DNA of 64,000 nt from contig CAVXSI010000020.1 of the NCBI GenBank assembly GCA_963764365.1, positions 310,001 to 374,000 on the forward strand, read 5' to 3'. Positions within the stretch are counted from its first letter, which is position 1. The number at the start of each line of letters is the position of its first letter. Made by a program: the position numbers and the translations under genes. The notes beneath the pieces are model-generated. The model did no database searches and was not told the origin of the DNA. It saw nothing but the letters and a program-made list of their open reading frames with translations. Below, in pieces: positions 1-8,290 of the stretch. The DNA comes from VRUE01 sp963764365. Lineage in GTDB: Bacteria; Actinomycetota; Thermoleophilia; Solirubrobacterales; 70-9.

Positions 1-464
1 GCGTTCGTGTACCCCTCCCGATCGTTCGCGAAGCGCCGCGCGAGCTCGCGCTTCAGGGCGACGTATTCCTCCGCGATCCTCTTGTCGCTGCGTAGCCGAT
101 CGCGGAACGCCAGCTCGTCGGCATAGCGCCTGGAGTCGACCGGGACGAGGTGGAGGTGGTGAGTGCGGCGGCTCGGGTGCGGCTTGCAAAACCAGTGCAT
201 CTCGTCCGGCAGATACGGCGCGTACATGTAGTTGAGCTCGGCCAGCGGCTCGAAGCAAACCCGCGACTCCTCGAGGCTGCGGACGCCGGCAAGGATGTCG
301 ACGATCGGCTTCGCCTCCATCCCTGGCACGGCGGTGCTGCCGACGTGGTGTATGCCGCCGACGACCCACTCCCCGGTCGCTTCCTCCAGCGCCGCGCGCT
401 CGTCCTCGAACCCGGCAGGCCAGGCAGGATCGTACGGGGAGAGATAAATCAGCTCGTCGGGCAC
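1..464 (-). CDS. GrpB/UPF0157 family protein, 3' end cut by window edge
   Basis: Reading the minus strand from a GTG at 464 gives an open frame that runs off the window start. The protein begins VPDELIYLSPYDPAWPAGF and contains HVGSTAVPGMEAKPIVDI, the signature of the GrpB (UPF0157) family, a nucleotidyltransferase-like fold sometimes found fused to dephospho-CoA kinase. About 154 residues are visible, near the usual full length, so only a short C-terminus should be missing. The biochemical role of stand-alone members is poorly known. The start was chosen because it precedes the conserved first strand by a few residues. It is divergent from the downstream acetyltransferase. Confidence 0.85.
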   Translation of the reverse strand, partial: MPDELIYLSPYDPAWPAGFEDERAALEEATGEWVVGGIHHVGSTAVPGMEAKPIVDILAGVRSLEESRVCFEPLAELNYMYAPYLPDEMHWFCKPHPSRRTHHLHLVPVDSRRYADELAFRDRLRSDKRIAEEYVALKRELARRFANDREGYTN

Positions 465-620
465 GGATAGCTCGGGTGGGCGGCGCTACTCGATCTGCGG
501 ATCATCCCTCAACGACCCATGCAAACAGCATTGACGCTGGGCGCATTGCCGGCCGCGCCGGGAAGGCTGGGAGGGCGTGCGCTCCGTTCTCCGGTGCGGC
601 GTTCCTGACAGGATCGGCTC

Positions 621-1217
621 ATGCACCCAATGGAGCCGGTGGAGCTGCGAGGCGATTTAGTCGCGGTCGAGCCGTTGCGCGTTGAGCACGCAGCCGGCCT
701 GCTTGCCGCCGCGGATGCCGAGGAGGTGTTCGCCTGGCTCCCCTACGCTCGGCTGGCGGATCTCGGCCAAGCGCAGGAATGGATCGAGGGTGCCCTCGCC
801 GATCGACACGCCGAGCGTCGGTTCCCGTTCACCGTCATCGATGGGGTGCAGGGGGCCGTGATCGGCTCCACGTCCTATTGGGGCTTCGACGCCCACAATG
901 CCCACGTCGAGATCGGTTCTACCTGGCTCGGCCGTGCCTGGTGGGGAACCGGGCGAAACGCGGAGGTAAAGCTGTTGCTGATGACGCACGCGTTCGAGAC
1001 CCTTGAGCTTGAGCGCGTCGCCTTCCGCACCGACATCCGCAACGAGCGCTCACAGCGAGCGATAGAGCGGCTCGGCGCAACCAGGGAGGGAGTGCATCGA
1101 CACGAGATGCGCCGACGCGACGGCAGCTGGCGCGACAGCGTCCACTACTCGATCCTTCGGTCCGAGTGGCCTGATGCCAAGGAGCGTTTGGTGACCGGAT
1201 CTGAGGTCGTTAGCTGA
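621..1217 (+). CDS. GNAT family N-acetyltransferase (RimJ/RimL type)
   Basis: The 198-residue protein has the layout of RimJ/RimL-type acetyltransferases: an N-terminal LRGDLVAVEPLRVEHA strand and helix, a central substrate-binding sheet (IGSTSYWGFDAHNAHVEIG), the region before the acetyl-CoA loop (LGRAWWGTGRNAEVKLLLM), and the C-terminal NERSQRAIERLGATREG motif typical of this subfamily. Such enzymes transfer an acetyl group from acetyl-CoA to protein N-termini, amino sugars or small amines; the substrate cannot be told here. A second ATG lies at 630. It is a single gene between a divergent GrpB-family gene and a convergent OsmC-like gene. Confidence 0.88.
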   Translation: MHPMEPVELRGDLVAVEPLRVEHAAGLLAAADAEEVFAWLPYARLADLGQAQEWIEGALADRHAERRFPFTVIDGVQGAVIGSTSYWGFDAHNAHVEIGSTWLGRAWWGTGRNAEVKLLLMTHAFETLELERVAFRTDIRNERSQRAIERLGATREGVHRHEMRRRDGSWRDSVHYSILRSEWPDAKERLVTGSEVVS

Positions 1218-1222
1218 TCGAG

Positions 1223-1625
1223 TCATCCGCGTGGCTCGACCTCGACCGGACAGCTGACGCTGTTGGCGATGAAGCAGCGCTCGTGGGCGCGGCGGTGCAG
1301 GGACTCGATCTGCTCGCCGTCAAGGTGGCGGTCAAACGCGACCTGGGGGCGCAGCACCACAGCGGTGAACCGGGTGCCGTCCATCGTTCCCTCGGGCTCG
1401 TCCACGTATGAGTTCACCCTCGCCCCCTCAGCCCGGGCCAGGCCGAGGAACCAGAGCATGTGACAGCTCGACAGTGAGGCGACGAACATCTCCTCGGGGT
1501 CGGCCCTGTCGGGACTGCCTCCAAACTCCGCTGCGCTGGACGCGGCGAGCTTCTGGCCCCAGCTCCTCGAGAAGGGCCTTTCGTCTCTCCTCGGTTACCT
1601 GGATGCGAGGGTGTTGCGTCGGCAT
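1223..1625 (-). pseudogene. OsmC-family protein, frameshifted
   Basis: The C-terminal 88 codons (1489 to 1223) carry the OsmC signature DPEEMFVASLSSCHMLWFLG with the redox-active cysteine region and the second motif CFIANSVSCPVEVEP. The same frame continues upstream as FSRSWGQKLAASSAAEFGG, which fits the family N-terminus, but meets a TAA near 1597. The expected N-terminal start (ATG at 1625, reading MPTQHPRIQVT) lies in the neighbouring frame. Skipping one base around 1588-1594 joins the two into one normal-length OsmC protein. OsmC/Ohr-like proteins reduce organic hydroperoxides. It is either a recent frameshift or a one-base sequencing insertion. Confidence 0.75.
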
Positions 1626-1701
1626 CAAAGGCAGTGTGCCACCCGAGTACCACTTGCTGCGAGCTAGCCTCCGCGTCCATGGCCGAGCGAGCGGATGCCA
1701 A

Positions 1702-1850
1702 GGCGTCGTCCAGGAGCACGCGGCGACGCACGTCACTTCGACCTCCGCCTCGAGGTGGACGCGGCGATGCGCTCCTGGGCGGTCCTCAAGGGTCCCTCGA
1801 TGGACCCCGCTGTCAAGCGCCTCGCCGTGCGACGAACTGCTGAGGGATGA
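1702..1850 (+). pseudogene. Remnant of LigD-type 3'-phosphoesterase domain
   Basis: On the plus strand the codons from 1734 to the TGA at 1848-1850 read HFDLRLEVDAAMRSWAVLKG followed by PSMDPAVKRLAVR. This is the core of the phosphoesterase (PE) domain of bacterial NHEJ ligase LigD, where HxDxRLE is the metal-binding signature. Just upstream, in another frame, 1705-1733 reads VVQEHAATHV, the preceding family segment (FVVQEH...). The piece therefore carries a frameshift at about 1733 and stops after roughly 50 residues, far short of a functional domain. No other LigD domain is nearby. I read it as a decayed fragment. Confidence 0.7.
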
Positions 1851-1875
1851 AGCATGACCGCGACGATCAACTGAT

Positions 1876-1904
1876 ATGTACGGCAATGCCGTACATCGAT
1901 GTAC
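1876..1904. promoter_or_regulatory. Overlapping palindromic operator-like sites
   Basis: ATGTACGGCA and TGCCGTACAT form a perfect 10-bp inverted repeat around one central base (1876-1896). The right arm is reused in a second palindrome, GTACATCGATGTAC (1891-1904), followed by GTACGGTG. Three GTACGG half-sites in 35 bp look like an operator for a dimeric repressor. No regulator gene lies beside it, and both flanking reading frames face away or are decayed, so its target is unknown. The rest of 1851-1945 shows nothing else I can name. Confidence 0.5.
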
Positions 1905-1945
1905 GGTGAATCCGTTCAACGACAGGAACGAACGTTTGGTCTGAC

Positions 1946-2710
1946 TCAGCCCTTCTGCTCGGTCGGGCGGATCAGGATCTCGTTCACGGAGACGTGCCAG
2001 GGGCGGGTGACCGCGTAGGCGATCGCGTCGGCGATGTCCTCGGACTCGAGTATCTGGGCGCCGGCGAAGCGCTCGCGCGCTCGCTCCCTGATCTCCTCGC
2101 GCAGGTGGTCGGTCAGCTCGGTCGCGACGGCGCCGGGCTCGACTATCGTCGAACGCACCCGGCGGTCGGCGAACTCCTGGCGGAAGGACTCGCTGAAGGC
2201 TCCGACCCCGTGCTTGGTCAGGTTGTAGACGCCGGCGCCCTGGCGGGCGACGCGGCCGGCGACCGAGCTGACGTTGACGACGTCGGCGCAGTTGCGGTCG
2301 GATTCCTCGGCTGCGGCGAGCAGGTGCGGCAGCGCCGCGTGGGTGGTGTTGATCAGGCCCTTGAGGTTGAGGTCGATCATCCGCTCCCATTCCTCGGTCG
2401 GCGCGTCCTCGATCGGCCCCAGCAGCATCACGCCGGCGTTGTTGACGAGGATGTCGAGCTGGCCGAGCTCGTCGACGGTGCGGCCGACCGCGGCGATCGC
2501 CTGTCCCTGGTCGGTGATGTCGGACTGGATCGCCAGCGCCGTGTGGCCCTCGCCGCCGATCTCCGAGGCCAGCCGCTCGAGCCGCTCCAGGCGCCGCGCC
2601 GCGACCGCGACCTTCGCCCCCCGCGCCGCCAGCGCCCTTGCGGTCGCCTCGCCGATGCCGCTGCTGGCGCCGGTGATCAGGGCGACGGTTCCGTCAAGTG
2701 AAGTGCTCAT
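1946..2710 (-). CDS. SDR family NAD(P)-dependent oxidoreductase
   Basis: This 254-residue protein is a classical short-chain dehydrogenase/reductase. It has the Rossmann glycine motif TGASSGIG (residues 13-20), the NNAG motif (90-93), a catalytic serine in NVSS (148/149) and the YxxxK pair (Y162, K166). Basic residues after the second strand (AARRLERL) suggest preference for NADP(H). The substrate cannot be inferred. Closest general type is the YdfG-like/serine-3-dehydrogenase-like group, which shares the long HVSVNEILIRPTEQ tail. It reads away from the ArsR-hydrogenase-like operon, with about 240 bp between them. Confidence 0.92.
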   Translation of the reverse strand: MSTSLDGTVALITGASSGIGEATARALAARGAKVAVAARRLERLERLASEIGGEGHTALAIQSDITDQGQAIAAVGRTVDELGQLDILVNNAGVMLLGPIEDAPTEEWERMIDLNLKGLINTTHAALPHLLAAAEESDRNCADVVNVSSVAGRVARQGAGVYNLTKHGVGAFSESFRQEFADRRVRSTIVEPGAVATELTDHLREEIRERARERFAGAQILESEDIADAIAYAVTRPWHVSVNEILIRPTEQKG

Positions 2711-2767
2711 CGCTTCGCGTTCCCTTCGGTCGATTTCGCCGGTCGGCCACTGTCAATACCCGATCCA

Positions 2768-2814
2768 CTCGACAGTCATAGCTCAAGCCAAGCATCGCGC
2801 CTCACCGTCGACAG
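2768..2814 (+). repeat. Left copy of diverged direct repeat bracketing the hydrogenase-like operon
   Basis: The segment CTCGACAGTCATAGCTCAAG, then a 5-nt insertion (CCAAG), then CATCGCGCCTCACCGTCGAC, matches 10185-10226 in the same orientation. The two copies differ at only a few positions apart from the 5-nt insertion. The nonamer TCGACAGTC is also repeated at both ends of this copy. The surrounding intergenic stretch 2711-2951 also holds a small tandem repeat of GCGCGACCGG near 2868-2892. Confidence 0.7.
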
Positions 2815-2914
2815 TCCGATGTCGCGCGGATGGAGCTGAGTGAGCACAACCCCAGCATCGGGCGACGCGCGACCGGCGCGCGACCGGCGCGGCCGCGGCG
2901 CAACTTCAGCAGTT

Positions 2915-2941
2915 CCTAATCTTAATGAACTTTAAGCTAGG
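2915..2941. promoter_or_regulatory. Candidate ArsR-type operator upstream of the arsR-hyf operon
   Basis: An AT-rich imperfect palindrome stands out in GC-rich DNA: CCTAAT-CTTAA, six bases, TTAAG-CTAGG. It lies just before the ATG at 2952 chosen for the ArsR-family regulator, the usual place for an autoregulatory site of this family. If translation instead began at 2925 the site would lie partly in the coding region, which is one reason for preferring 2952. Confidence 0.5.
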
Positions 2942-2951
2942 CTGGGCGGCG

Positions 2952-3323
2952 ATGAACGCCTGGGCGCAGCCGATCCACCGCATCAAGGCCGAGTTCTTCC
3001 GGACGCTCGGCCACCCGATCCGGGTGCGCGTGCTCGAGCTGCTGAGGGGTGGCGAGATGACTGTCGGGGAACTGCAAGCGGAGCTGGAAATCGACTCCAG
3101 CGGCGCTTCGCAGCATCTCAGTGCGATGCGCAGGCAGGGTCTGCTCGAAGCGCGCAAGGAGGGCACCAACGTCTACTACAGCGTCCGCGACCCTCGCGTC
3201 TTCCAGATGCTGGAGAGCGCCCGCCAGGTGATCGGCTCCCACCTCGAGGAAGCCAACGCGCTGCTCGGGGAGTTGGGGGAGTCGGCTCCGAAGCCCAGCA
3301 GGTCGACCGCGAAGTCCCGGTAG
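2952..3323 (+). CDS. ArsR/SmtB-family transcriptional regulator (Rv0081-like)
   Basis: The 123-residue protein is a winged-helix ArsR-family repressor: IKAEFFRTLGHPIRVRVLEL (helix 1-2), GEMTVGELQAELEIDSSGAS with QHLSAMRRQGLLEARKEG (recognition helix and wing), and VYYSVRDPRVFQML. There is no CxC metal site. IKAEFFRTLGHP strongly recalls Rv0081 of Mycobacterium tuberculosis, a hypoxia-linked regulator that precedes a formate-hydrogenlyase-like operon there, and the same enzyme type follows here 18 bp downstream. I infer that it controls that operon and itself through the palindrome at 2915-2941. An in-frame ATG at 2925 would add nine residues. Confidence 0.88.
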   Translation: MNAWAQPIHRIKAEFFRTLGHPIRVRVLELLRGGEMTVGELQAELEIDSSGASQHLSAMRRQGLLEARKEGTNVYYSVRDPRVFQMLESARQVIGSHLEEANALLGELGESAPKPSRSTAKSR

Positions 3324-3341
3324 CGCGATAGGCCCTTCGGT

Positions 3342-5294
3342 TTGAGCGAGCTGGACCTGCCGGCCGGCGCCGGCGCCGCGCTGCTGGTCGCTGGAACGAT
3401 GGCACCGCTGCTGCGCGCGCGGGCCGACGTCTCACTTGCTCTACAGGCGCTGGGCGCCGCGCTGCTCGGGATCGCCGGCGCTCTCGTCCTCTTCGGAGCG
3501 GCGCCGCTCGGCGCCGGCTTTCGCGACGGCATCGATCCTGCCCTGGGGATCGACGGGTTGAGCGGCTTCTTTGCCGCGACGATCGCGATCGTCGCTGTGC
3601 CCTCGCTCCTCTTCGCCCGCGACTACCTGGCGGGGGCCGAACACGAGCGCGCGCTGACCGCCATCTGCGGGTTGTTCCTGGTCTCCCTGTACGGGGTGGT
3701 CGCCGCGCGGGACCCCGTCACCTTCCTCGCCTTCTGGGAGCTGATGACCCTCGCGCCCGCGGCGGCGATCCTGGTCCGCCGCCGGGACGCGGCGGTGCGC
3801 CACGCCGTCTTCGTCTACCTCGCCGTGACCCACCTCGGCGGCGCCGGTGTCTGGGTCTGCGTGCTCGCGCTCGCCCACTACGGGGCGTTGAGCGACCCCG
3901 GCTCGCTTGCCGCCCACGGCGCCGGCGTGCAGGCCCTGATCCTGGTCGCGGCGTTGGTCGGCTTCGGCACCAAGGCCGGCCTGATGCCGATGCACTCCTG
4001 GCTCCCGCGCGCTCACCCGGTCGCGCCGAGCCACGTCTCGGCGCTGATGTCGGGAGTGATGATCAAGGTCGCTCTGTACGGCCTGGTCCGGGTGCTCTTC
4101 CAGTGGGCCGCTCCGGCGCCCCTGTGGACGGGCCTGGTCGTCCTCGCCCTGGGGCTCCTCTCGGCCCTCGGCGGCGTGCTCTACGCGCTGGTGCAGCACG
4201 ACCTCAAGCGGCTGCTGGCCTTCCACTCGATCGAGAACGTCGGCATCGTCGCGCTCGGGCTCGGCGCCTCGGTCCTCTTCGCCTCGCGCGGCGAGGAGAC
4301 CTGGGCCGCGATCGCCTTCGCCGCGGGGCTGCTCCACATCCTCAACCACGCTGTCTTCAAGGCGCTCCTGTTCCTCGCCGCGGGCGCCTTCGAACGCGCC
4401 GTCGGTTCGCTCGACCTCGACGGCATCGGCGGCCTGCTGCGACGGATGCCGTGGACGGGAGCCGCCTTCCTGGTCGGCTCGATGGCGATCGCCGGGGTGC
4501 CGCCGCTGAATGGCTTCGCCTCCGAGTGGCTGACGCTGCAGGCGCTCGTCCACATCGCCGTCGCCCCGTCGCTCGGGCTGGGCCTGGCGGGCGCGGTCGC
4601 CACCGCCGGCCTCGCCGCGACCGCGGCCCTCGCCCTGTTCTGCTTCGTCAAGGTGGTCGGCTTGGTCCTGCTCGGCGCGCCGCGACGGCCCGAGGTGGCG
4701 GCGGCGGTCAAGGCCCCGCTGGGGATGCGGCTCGGCCCGCTCGCCCTGGCCGGCTGCTGCGTCGCCCTCGGCGCCGCTCCCGGCTTGCTGGTTCCCTCGC
4801 TGATGGGCTTGGCGCCGCAGCCGCGCGGCCTGGCGACGGAGCCGAGCCTGCTCGTCCCGGGCACCGGCTCGCTGCCCTCGCCGTGGTTGCTCCTCGGGAT
4901 CGTCGCCCTGACCGGGGGGCTGTGGGCCCTGCGCGGTTCGCGGCGGGGGGCGCCGGTCCCGGCCTGGGCCTGCGGGCAGCGGGTCGAGCCGGCGCTGGCC
5001 TGGAGCTCCGCCGGCTTCACCAAGCCGCTGCGACTCGTCCTCACCGGAGTCCTGCGGCCCCGGCGGGAAGTCGCGACGTTGCGGGACGGTGGGCTCGTGC
5101 AGTCGGTCAGCTACCGCGGCGAGGTCCCGCACCTGTTCGACACCGCGCTCTACCGGCCGGCGCGGCGCGGCGCGCTGGCCGGCGCCCGCGTCGCGCGGCG
5201 AATCCAATCGGGCAGCGTTCGTGTCTACGCCGGCTATCTGCTCGGACTGCTGCTGGCGCTGCTCGTCCTGGTGCGGATCGGGGCGATCGGATGA
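3342..5294 (+). CDS. hyfB: Hydrogenase-4 subunit B-like proton-pumping antiporter subunit
   Basis: This 650-residue, highly hydrophobic protein belongs to the NuoL/M/N (proton-translocating antiporter) superfamily. Recognisable parts are LTAICGLFLVSLYGVVAA, the TM7-8 segment with GFGTKAGLMPMHSWLPRAHP and VAPSHVSALMSGVMIKVALY, and the lysine-bearing HDLKRLLAFHSIENVGIVAL. The fused hydrophilic tail (about residues 540-600) is typical of HyfB/HycC rather than NuoL. It should be an integral membrane ion-pumping module of the enzyme encoded by the operon. The TTG start is weak; ATG at 3399 is an alternative. Its TGA overlaps the ATG of the next gene. Confidence 0.85.
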   Translation: MSELDLPAGAGAALLVAGTMAPLLRARADVSLALQALGAALLGIAGALVLFGAAPLGAGFRDGIDPALGIDGLSGFFAATIAIVAVPSLLFARDYLAGAEHERALTAICGLFLVSLYGVVAARDPVTFLAFWELMTLAPAAAILVRRRDAAVRHAVFVYLAVTHLGGAGVWVCVLALAHYGALSDPGSLAAHGAGVQALILVAALVGFGTKAGLMPMHSWLPRAHPVAPSHVSALMSGVMIKVALYGLVRVLFQWAAPAPLWTGLVVLALGLLSALGGVLYALVQHDLKRLLAFHSIENVGIVALGLGASVLFASRGEETWAAIAFAAGLLHILNHAVFKALLFLAAGAFERAVGSLDLDGIGGLLRRMPWTGAAFLVGSMAIAGVPPLNGFASEWLTLQALVHIAVAPSLGLGLAGAVATAGLAATAALALFCFVKVVGLVLLGAPRRPEVAAAVKAPLGMRLGPLALAGCCVALGAAPGLLVPSLMGLAPQPRGLATEPSLLVPGTGSLPSPWLLLGIVALTGGLWALRGSRRGAPVPAWACGQRVEPALAWSSAGFTKPLRLVLTGVLRPRREVATLRDGGLVQSVSYRGEVPHLFDTALYRPARRGALAGARVARRIQSGSVRVYAGYLLGLLLALLVLVRIGAIG

Positions 5295-6211
5295 CCGCGC
5301 TCGTCGGCGCGATCCAGGTGATCGGCGGGCTGGCGCTGGCGCCGCTGCTGCCGGGGGCGGTGCAGTTCTTCAAGGGCCGCCTTCAGGGCCGGCGCGGCCC
5401 GTCGGCGCTGCAGCCCTACCGCGAGTTGCGCCGGCTCTGGGGGAAGGGCCTTGCCGATCCGCAGCCGACCACGCTCGTCTACCGCCTGGCTCCCTGCGTG
5501 GTCGCGGCCGCAACCGCGCTCGCCCTACCGCTCGTGCCGATCGCCGGGCGCTCCGCGGGCTGGTCGCTGGGCAACGACGCGCTCGTCCTCGTCGGCCTGT
5601 TCGCCCTGGCCCGCTTCGCGCTGGCGGCCGCCAGCTGGGACACCGGCTCCGGCTTCGCCCTGATGGGCTCGAGTCGCGACCTGACCCTCTCGGTCTTCGC
5701 CGAGGCGCTGCTGCTGCTGGCGATCGTCCTCGCGGCACTGCCCGCCGGCAGCACCGACCTGGTCTCGATGAGCGTCGCCGCCGGCGGCTCGGCTCCCTGG
5801 AGCGAGGTCGGGCACTGGTGCGGGGCAGCCGCCTTCGGCCTCGTCGTCCTGGCCGAGACCGGGCGCCAGCCGATCGACAACCCCGACACCCACCTCGAGC
5901 TGACGATGATCCACGAGGGGCCGCTGCTGGAGTACGCCGGCCGCGACCTGGCGCTGCTGGAGTGGAGCGCCGCCGCCCGGCACTGGGTCGTGCTGGTTCT
6001 CGGCACCGAGCTGTTCCTCCCCCACTGGGGAGGGTTCGGGCTCCAGCTCGCCTGCACCGGCGCCGGTGTCGCCCTGCTCTGCGCGGCGCTGGCGCTGACC
6101 GAGACCGCGCAGGCAAAGATGCGGATCCTGCGGGCGCCGGGGCTGCTGGCCGGCGGCTGCCTGCTCGCCCTGGCCGGTCTGGCCGGCTCGCTTGCGGGAG
6201 GCCTGGGTTGA
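5291..6211 (+). CDS. hyfC: Hydrogenase-4 subunit C-like membrane subunit (NuoH/HycD type)
   Basis: The 306-residue protein is the NuoH-like membrane anchor of group-4 hydrogenases. It shows the family start (ALAPLLPGAVQFFKGRLQGR then RGPSALQPYRELRRLWGKG), the loop ETGRQPIDNPDTHLELTMIH and EGPLLEYAGRDLALLEWSAA. These loops contact the small and large hydrophilic subunits and link them to the antiporter modules in related complexes. The start ATG overlaps the upstream TGA (ATGA), so translation is probably coupled. M. tuberculosis hycD (Rv0084) is the likely counterpart. Confidence 0.88.
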   Translation: MTALVGAIQVIGGLALAPLLPGAVQFFKGRLQGRRGPSALQPYRELRRLWGKGLADPQPTTLVYRLAPCVVAAATALALPLVPIAGRSAGWSLGNDALVLVGLFALARFALAAASWDTGSGFALMGSSRDLTLSVFAEALLLLAIVLAALPAGSTDLVSMSVAAGGSAPWSEVGHWCGAAAFGLVVLAETGRQPIDNPDTHLELTMIHEGPLLEYAGRDLALLEWSAAARHWVVLVLGTELFLPHWGGFGLQLACTGAGVALLCAALALTETAQAKMRILRAPGLLAGGCLLALAGLAGSLAGGLG

Positions 6212-6819
6212 GCTCCGCGGCGATCGCGGCGCTCGTCGCGCTCGGCTTCGGCGCGATGCTGGCGCGCCGCCGCAGCCTCGCCACCGCCCTGGTCGTCGCT
6301 CAGGCGCTGCTGCTCGGGATCGAGGCGCTGTCGCTCGGCGGGGGCGGCGGGCTGGCCGTCGCCGGCGTCATCCTGCTCGGCCGCGCGGTCGCCCTGCCGG
6401 CGCTCTTGACCCTGGCGCGGCGCCGGACGCCGGAGCCGGCGCTGGTGGTGCCGGCGACGACCACCGTGGCCCGGCTCCTGCTCGCGACCCTGGTCGCCCT
6501 GGTGGCGGTCGCCGCCGTTCCGCCGCTCGGCGTCGGCGACGCCGCCGCCGAACACGGCGCGATCGCCCTGCTCTGCCTCGGGATCGCGGTGGTCGTCACC
6601 CGGCGGCCGGCGATCCTGCAGCTGCTCGGCATCCTGGTCGCCGAGAACGGCGTCTACCTGCTGGCGATCACGGTGCCCGGCGGGCTCCCCGCCGTGATCG
6701 AGCTGGGGGTGTTGTTCGACCTCGCCCTCGTGATCACGGTCGCCGTCGCCTTCACGGAAAAGATCCACGAGCAGACCGGCACCGGGGACACGGACGTGCT
6801 GCGGGTGCTCCGTGACTGA
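6208..6819 (+). CDS. hyfE: Hydrogenase-4 subunit E-like membrane protein (HycP type)
   Basis: A 203-residue membrane protein with about six hydrophobic segments, corresponding to HyfE/HycP, a subunit related to NuoK. The C-terminal part VAENGVYLLAITVPGGLPAV and LGVLFDLALVITVAVAFTEKIHEQTGTGDTDVLRVLRD is the recognisable family end. The start is a TTG whose last two bases overlap the TGA of hyfC (TTGA); no better start is in frame nearby. Tight overlap on both sides supports a single translational unit. Confidence 0.8.
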   Translation: MSSAAIAALVALGFGAMLARRRSLATALVVAQALLLGIEALSLGGGGGLAVAGVILLGRAVALPALLTLARRRTPEPALVVPATTTVARLLLATLVALVAVAAVPPLGVGDAAAEHGAIALLCLGIAVVVTRRPAILQLLGILVAENGVYLLAITVPGGLPAVIELGVLFDLALVITVAVAFTEKIHEQTGTGDTDVLRVLRD

Positions 6820-8290
6820 CGGCTTCCTCGCAATCGCGGTGCTGGCCGTTCCGCTGGGGGCGGCCGCTCTGGTCTTCCTGGCGCCGACCGCCCGGGCGGC
6901 GGACCGCCTGAACACGATCAGCTGTGTGGTGACGGCGTCGCTTGCCCTGACCCTCGCGGCGCTCGCGTTCGCCGCGGCGCCGGCGAGCGCGGCATCGGGC
7001 AGCTGGTACGTGCTCGACACGGCCGGCGGCATCTTCCTCGCCCTGGTCGCGGTCGTCGGCCTCGCCAGCGCCGCCGTCTCGCCGGCCTACCTGCGCCATG
7101 CCGGGCGTAGCTGGTTCGGCGATCGGCGCTCCCACGTCTGGTACTACGCGTCCTTCAACCTCTTCTGGGCGGCGCTGCTGGCGTTGCCGCTGGCCGACAA
7201 CCTCGCGGTCGCCTGGCTCCTGGTCGAGGCGACCACCGCCACGTCGGCGCTGCTGGTCGCGTTCAGCGGCAGGCGCACGGCTCTCGAGGCGGGCTGGAAG
7301 TACGTCGTGCTGACCACCCTGGGGCTGGCGATCGCCCTGCTGGGGATCGTCGTCCTCTTCGTCGCCTGCGGTGGCGATCCGGGGTTGGCTCGGCTCGACT
7401 GGCAGTCGCTTGCCCGGGGCGCCGCGAGCATGCCGCCGGGCACGACCCTGGTCGCCTTCGTCCTGCTGATGGTCGGGCTGGCGAGCAAGATCGGCTGGGG
7501 GCCCGTCCACAACTGGCTGCCGGACGCCCACAGCGAGGCGCCGCCGCCGATCAGCGCGATGCTCTCGGCCGCGCTGCTGCCGACCGTCCTGCTGATCGCC
7601 TGGAGGACCGAGCTGGCCCTCCAGCCGGCTCTTGGCGCCGGCGCCGTCCGGGAGCTCTTCGTCGGCTTCGGCCTCCTCTCTCTGGCGATCGCCGTCCCCT
7701 TCCTCTGGCGGCCGCTGCCGTGGAAGCGCCTGCTCGCCTACTCGAGCCTCGAGCATATGGGCATCCTCGCCCTCGGGGTGGGATTCGGGACGCCGCTGGC
7801 GATCGCCGGCGTCGTGATCCACGTCGCCGGCCACGGGATCGCCAAGTCCCTCGGCTTCTATACGGCGATCCCCCTGCTGCGACAGGACCCCGACAGCGCT
7901 CGCTCACCGGCGCGGGGCGTGGCCCGGACGAGTGCGCCGACGGCAACCGCGATGACTGTGAGCCTGGCTTCGCTCGCAGGCCTGCCGCCGTCGCCGCTCT
8001 TCGTCTCCGAGGTCATGGTCCTGCTGGGGGGGATCGATGCCGGCCTGCTCGCGGTCTCCGCGGTCGCCGCGGTGCTGCTGGCCCTCGGCTTCCTCGGCCT
8101 GGCCCACGCTCTGATCGAGGGGTTGCTGGGGGGCAGGGAGAGGCGGGGTGTCCGCCCGAGCTCCCGCTCGGCGCGGGCGGTGGCGCTCCTGGCCGGAGTC
8201 GCGACCGTGGGACTGCTGGCGCTGACGGCGGTCGCCTACCTGCTGCCGGGGTCAAACATCGTCGAGGCGCTGATGAGGAGCGGGGCGTGA
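6812..8290 (+). CDS. hyfF: Hydrogenase-4 subunit F-like proton-pumping antiporter subunit (HycQ type)
   Basis: This 492-residue polytopic protein is a second NuoL/M/N-superfamily subunit. It carries the conserved lysine segment LLMVGLASKIGWGPVHNWLP, the DAHSEAPPPISAMLSAALLP helix pair and PWKRLLAYSSLEHMGILALG. The length and SEAPPPISAM motif fit HyfF/HycQ better than HyfD. With HyfB it gives the complex two putative ion channels. The GTG start overlaps the end of hyfE by 8 nt. Confidence 0.87.
   Translation: MTDGFLAIAVLAVPLGAAALVFLAPTARAADRLNTISCVVTASLALTLAALAFAAAPASAASGSWYVLDTAGGIFLALVAVVGLASAAVSPAYLRHAGRSWFGDRRSHVWYYASFNLFWAALLALPLADNLAVAWLLVEATTATSALLVAFSGRRTALEAGWKYVVLTTLGLAIALLGIVVLFVACGGDPGLARLDWQSLARGAASMPPGTTLVAFVLLMVGLASKIGWGPVHNWLPDAHSEAPPPISAMLSAALLPTVLLIAWRTELALQPALGAGAVRELFVGFGLLSLAIAVPFLWRPLPWKRLLAYSSLEHMGILALGVGFGTPLAIAGVVIHVAGHGIAKSLGFYTAIPLLRQDPDSARSPARGVARTSAPTATAMTVSLASLAGLPPSPLFVSEVMVLLGGIDAGLLAVSAVAAVLLALGFLGLAHALIEGLLGGRERRGVRPSSRSARAVALLAGVATVGLLALTAVAYLLPGSNIVEALMRSGA

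Noticed and set aside
3441..5207. A 588-codon minus-strand frame opposite hyfB
   Set aside because: Composition is Arg/Asp/Gly/Gln low-complexity typical of antisense frames in GC-rich DNA; hyfB on the other strand has clear family motifs.
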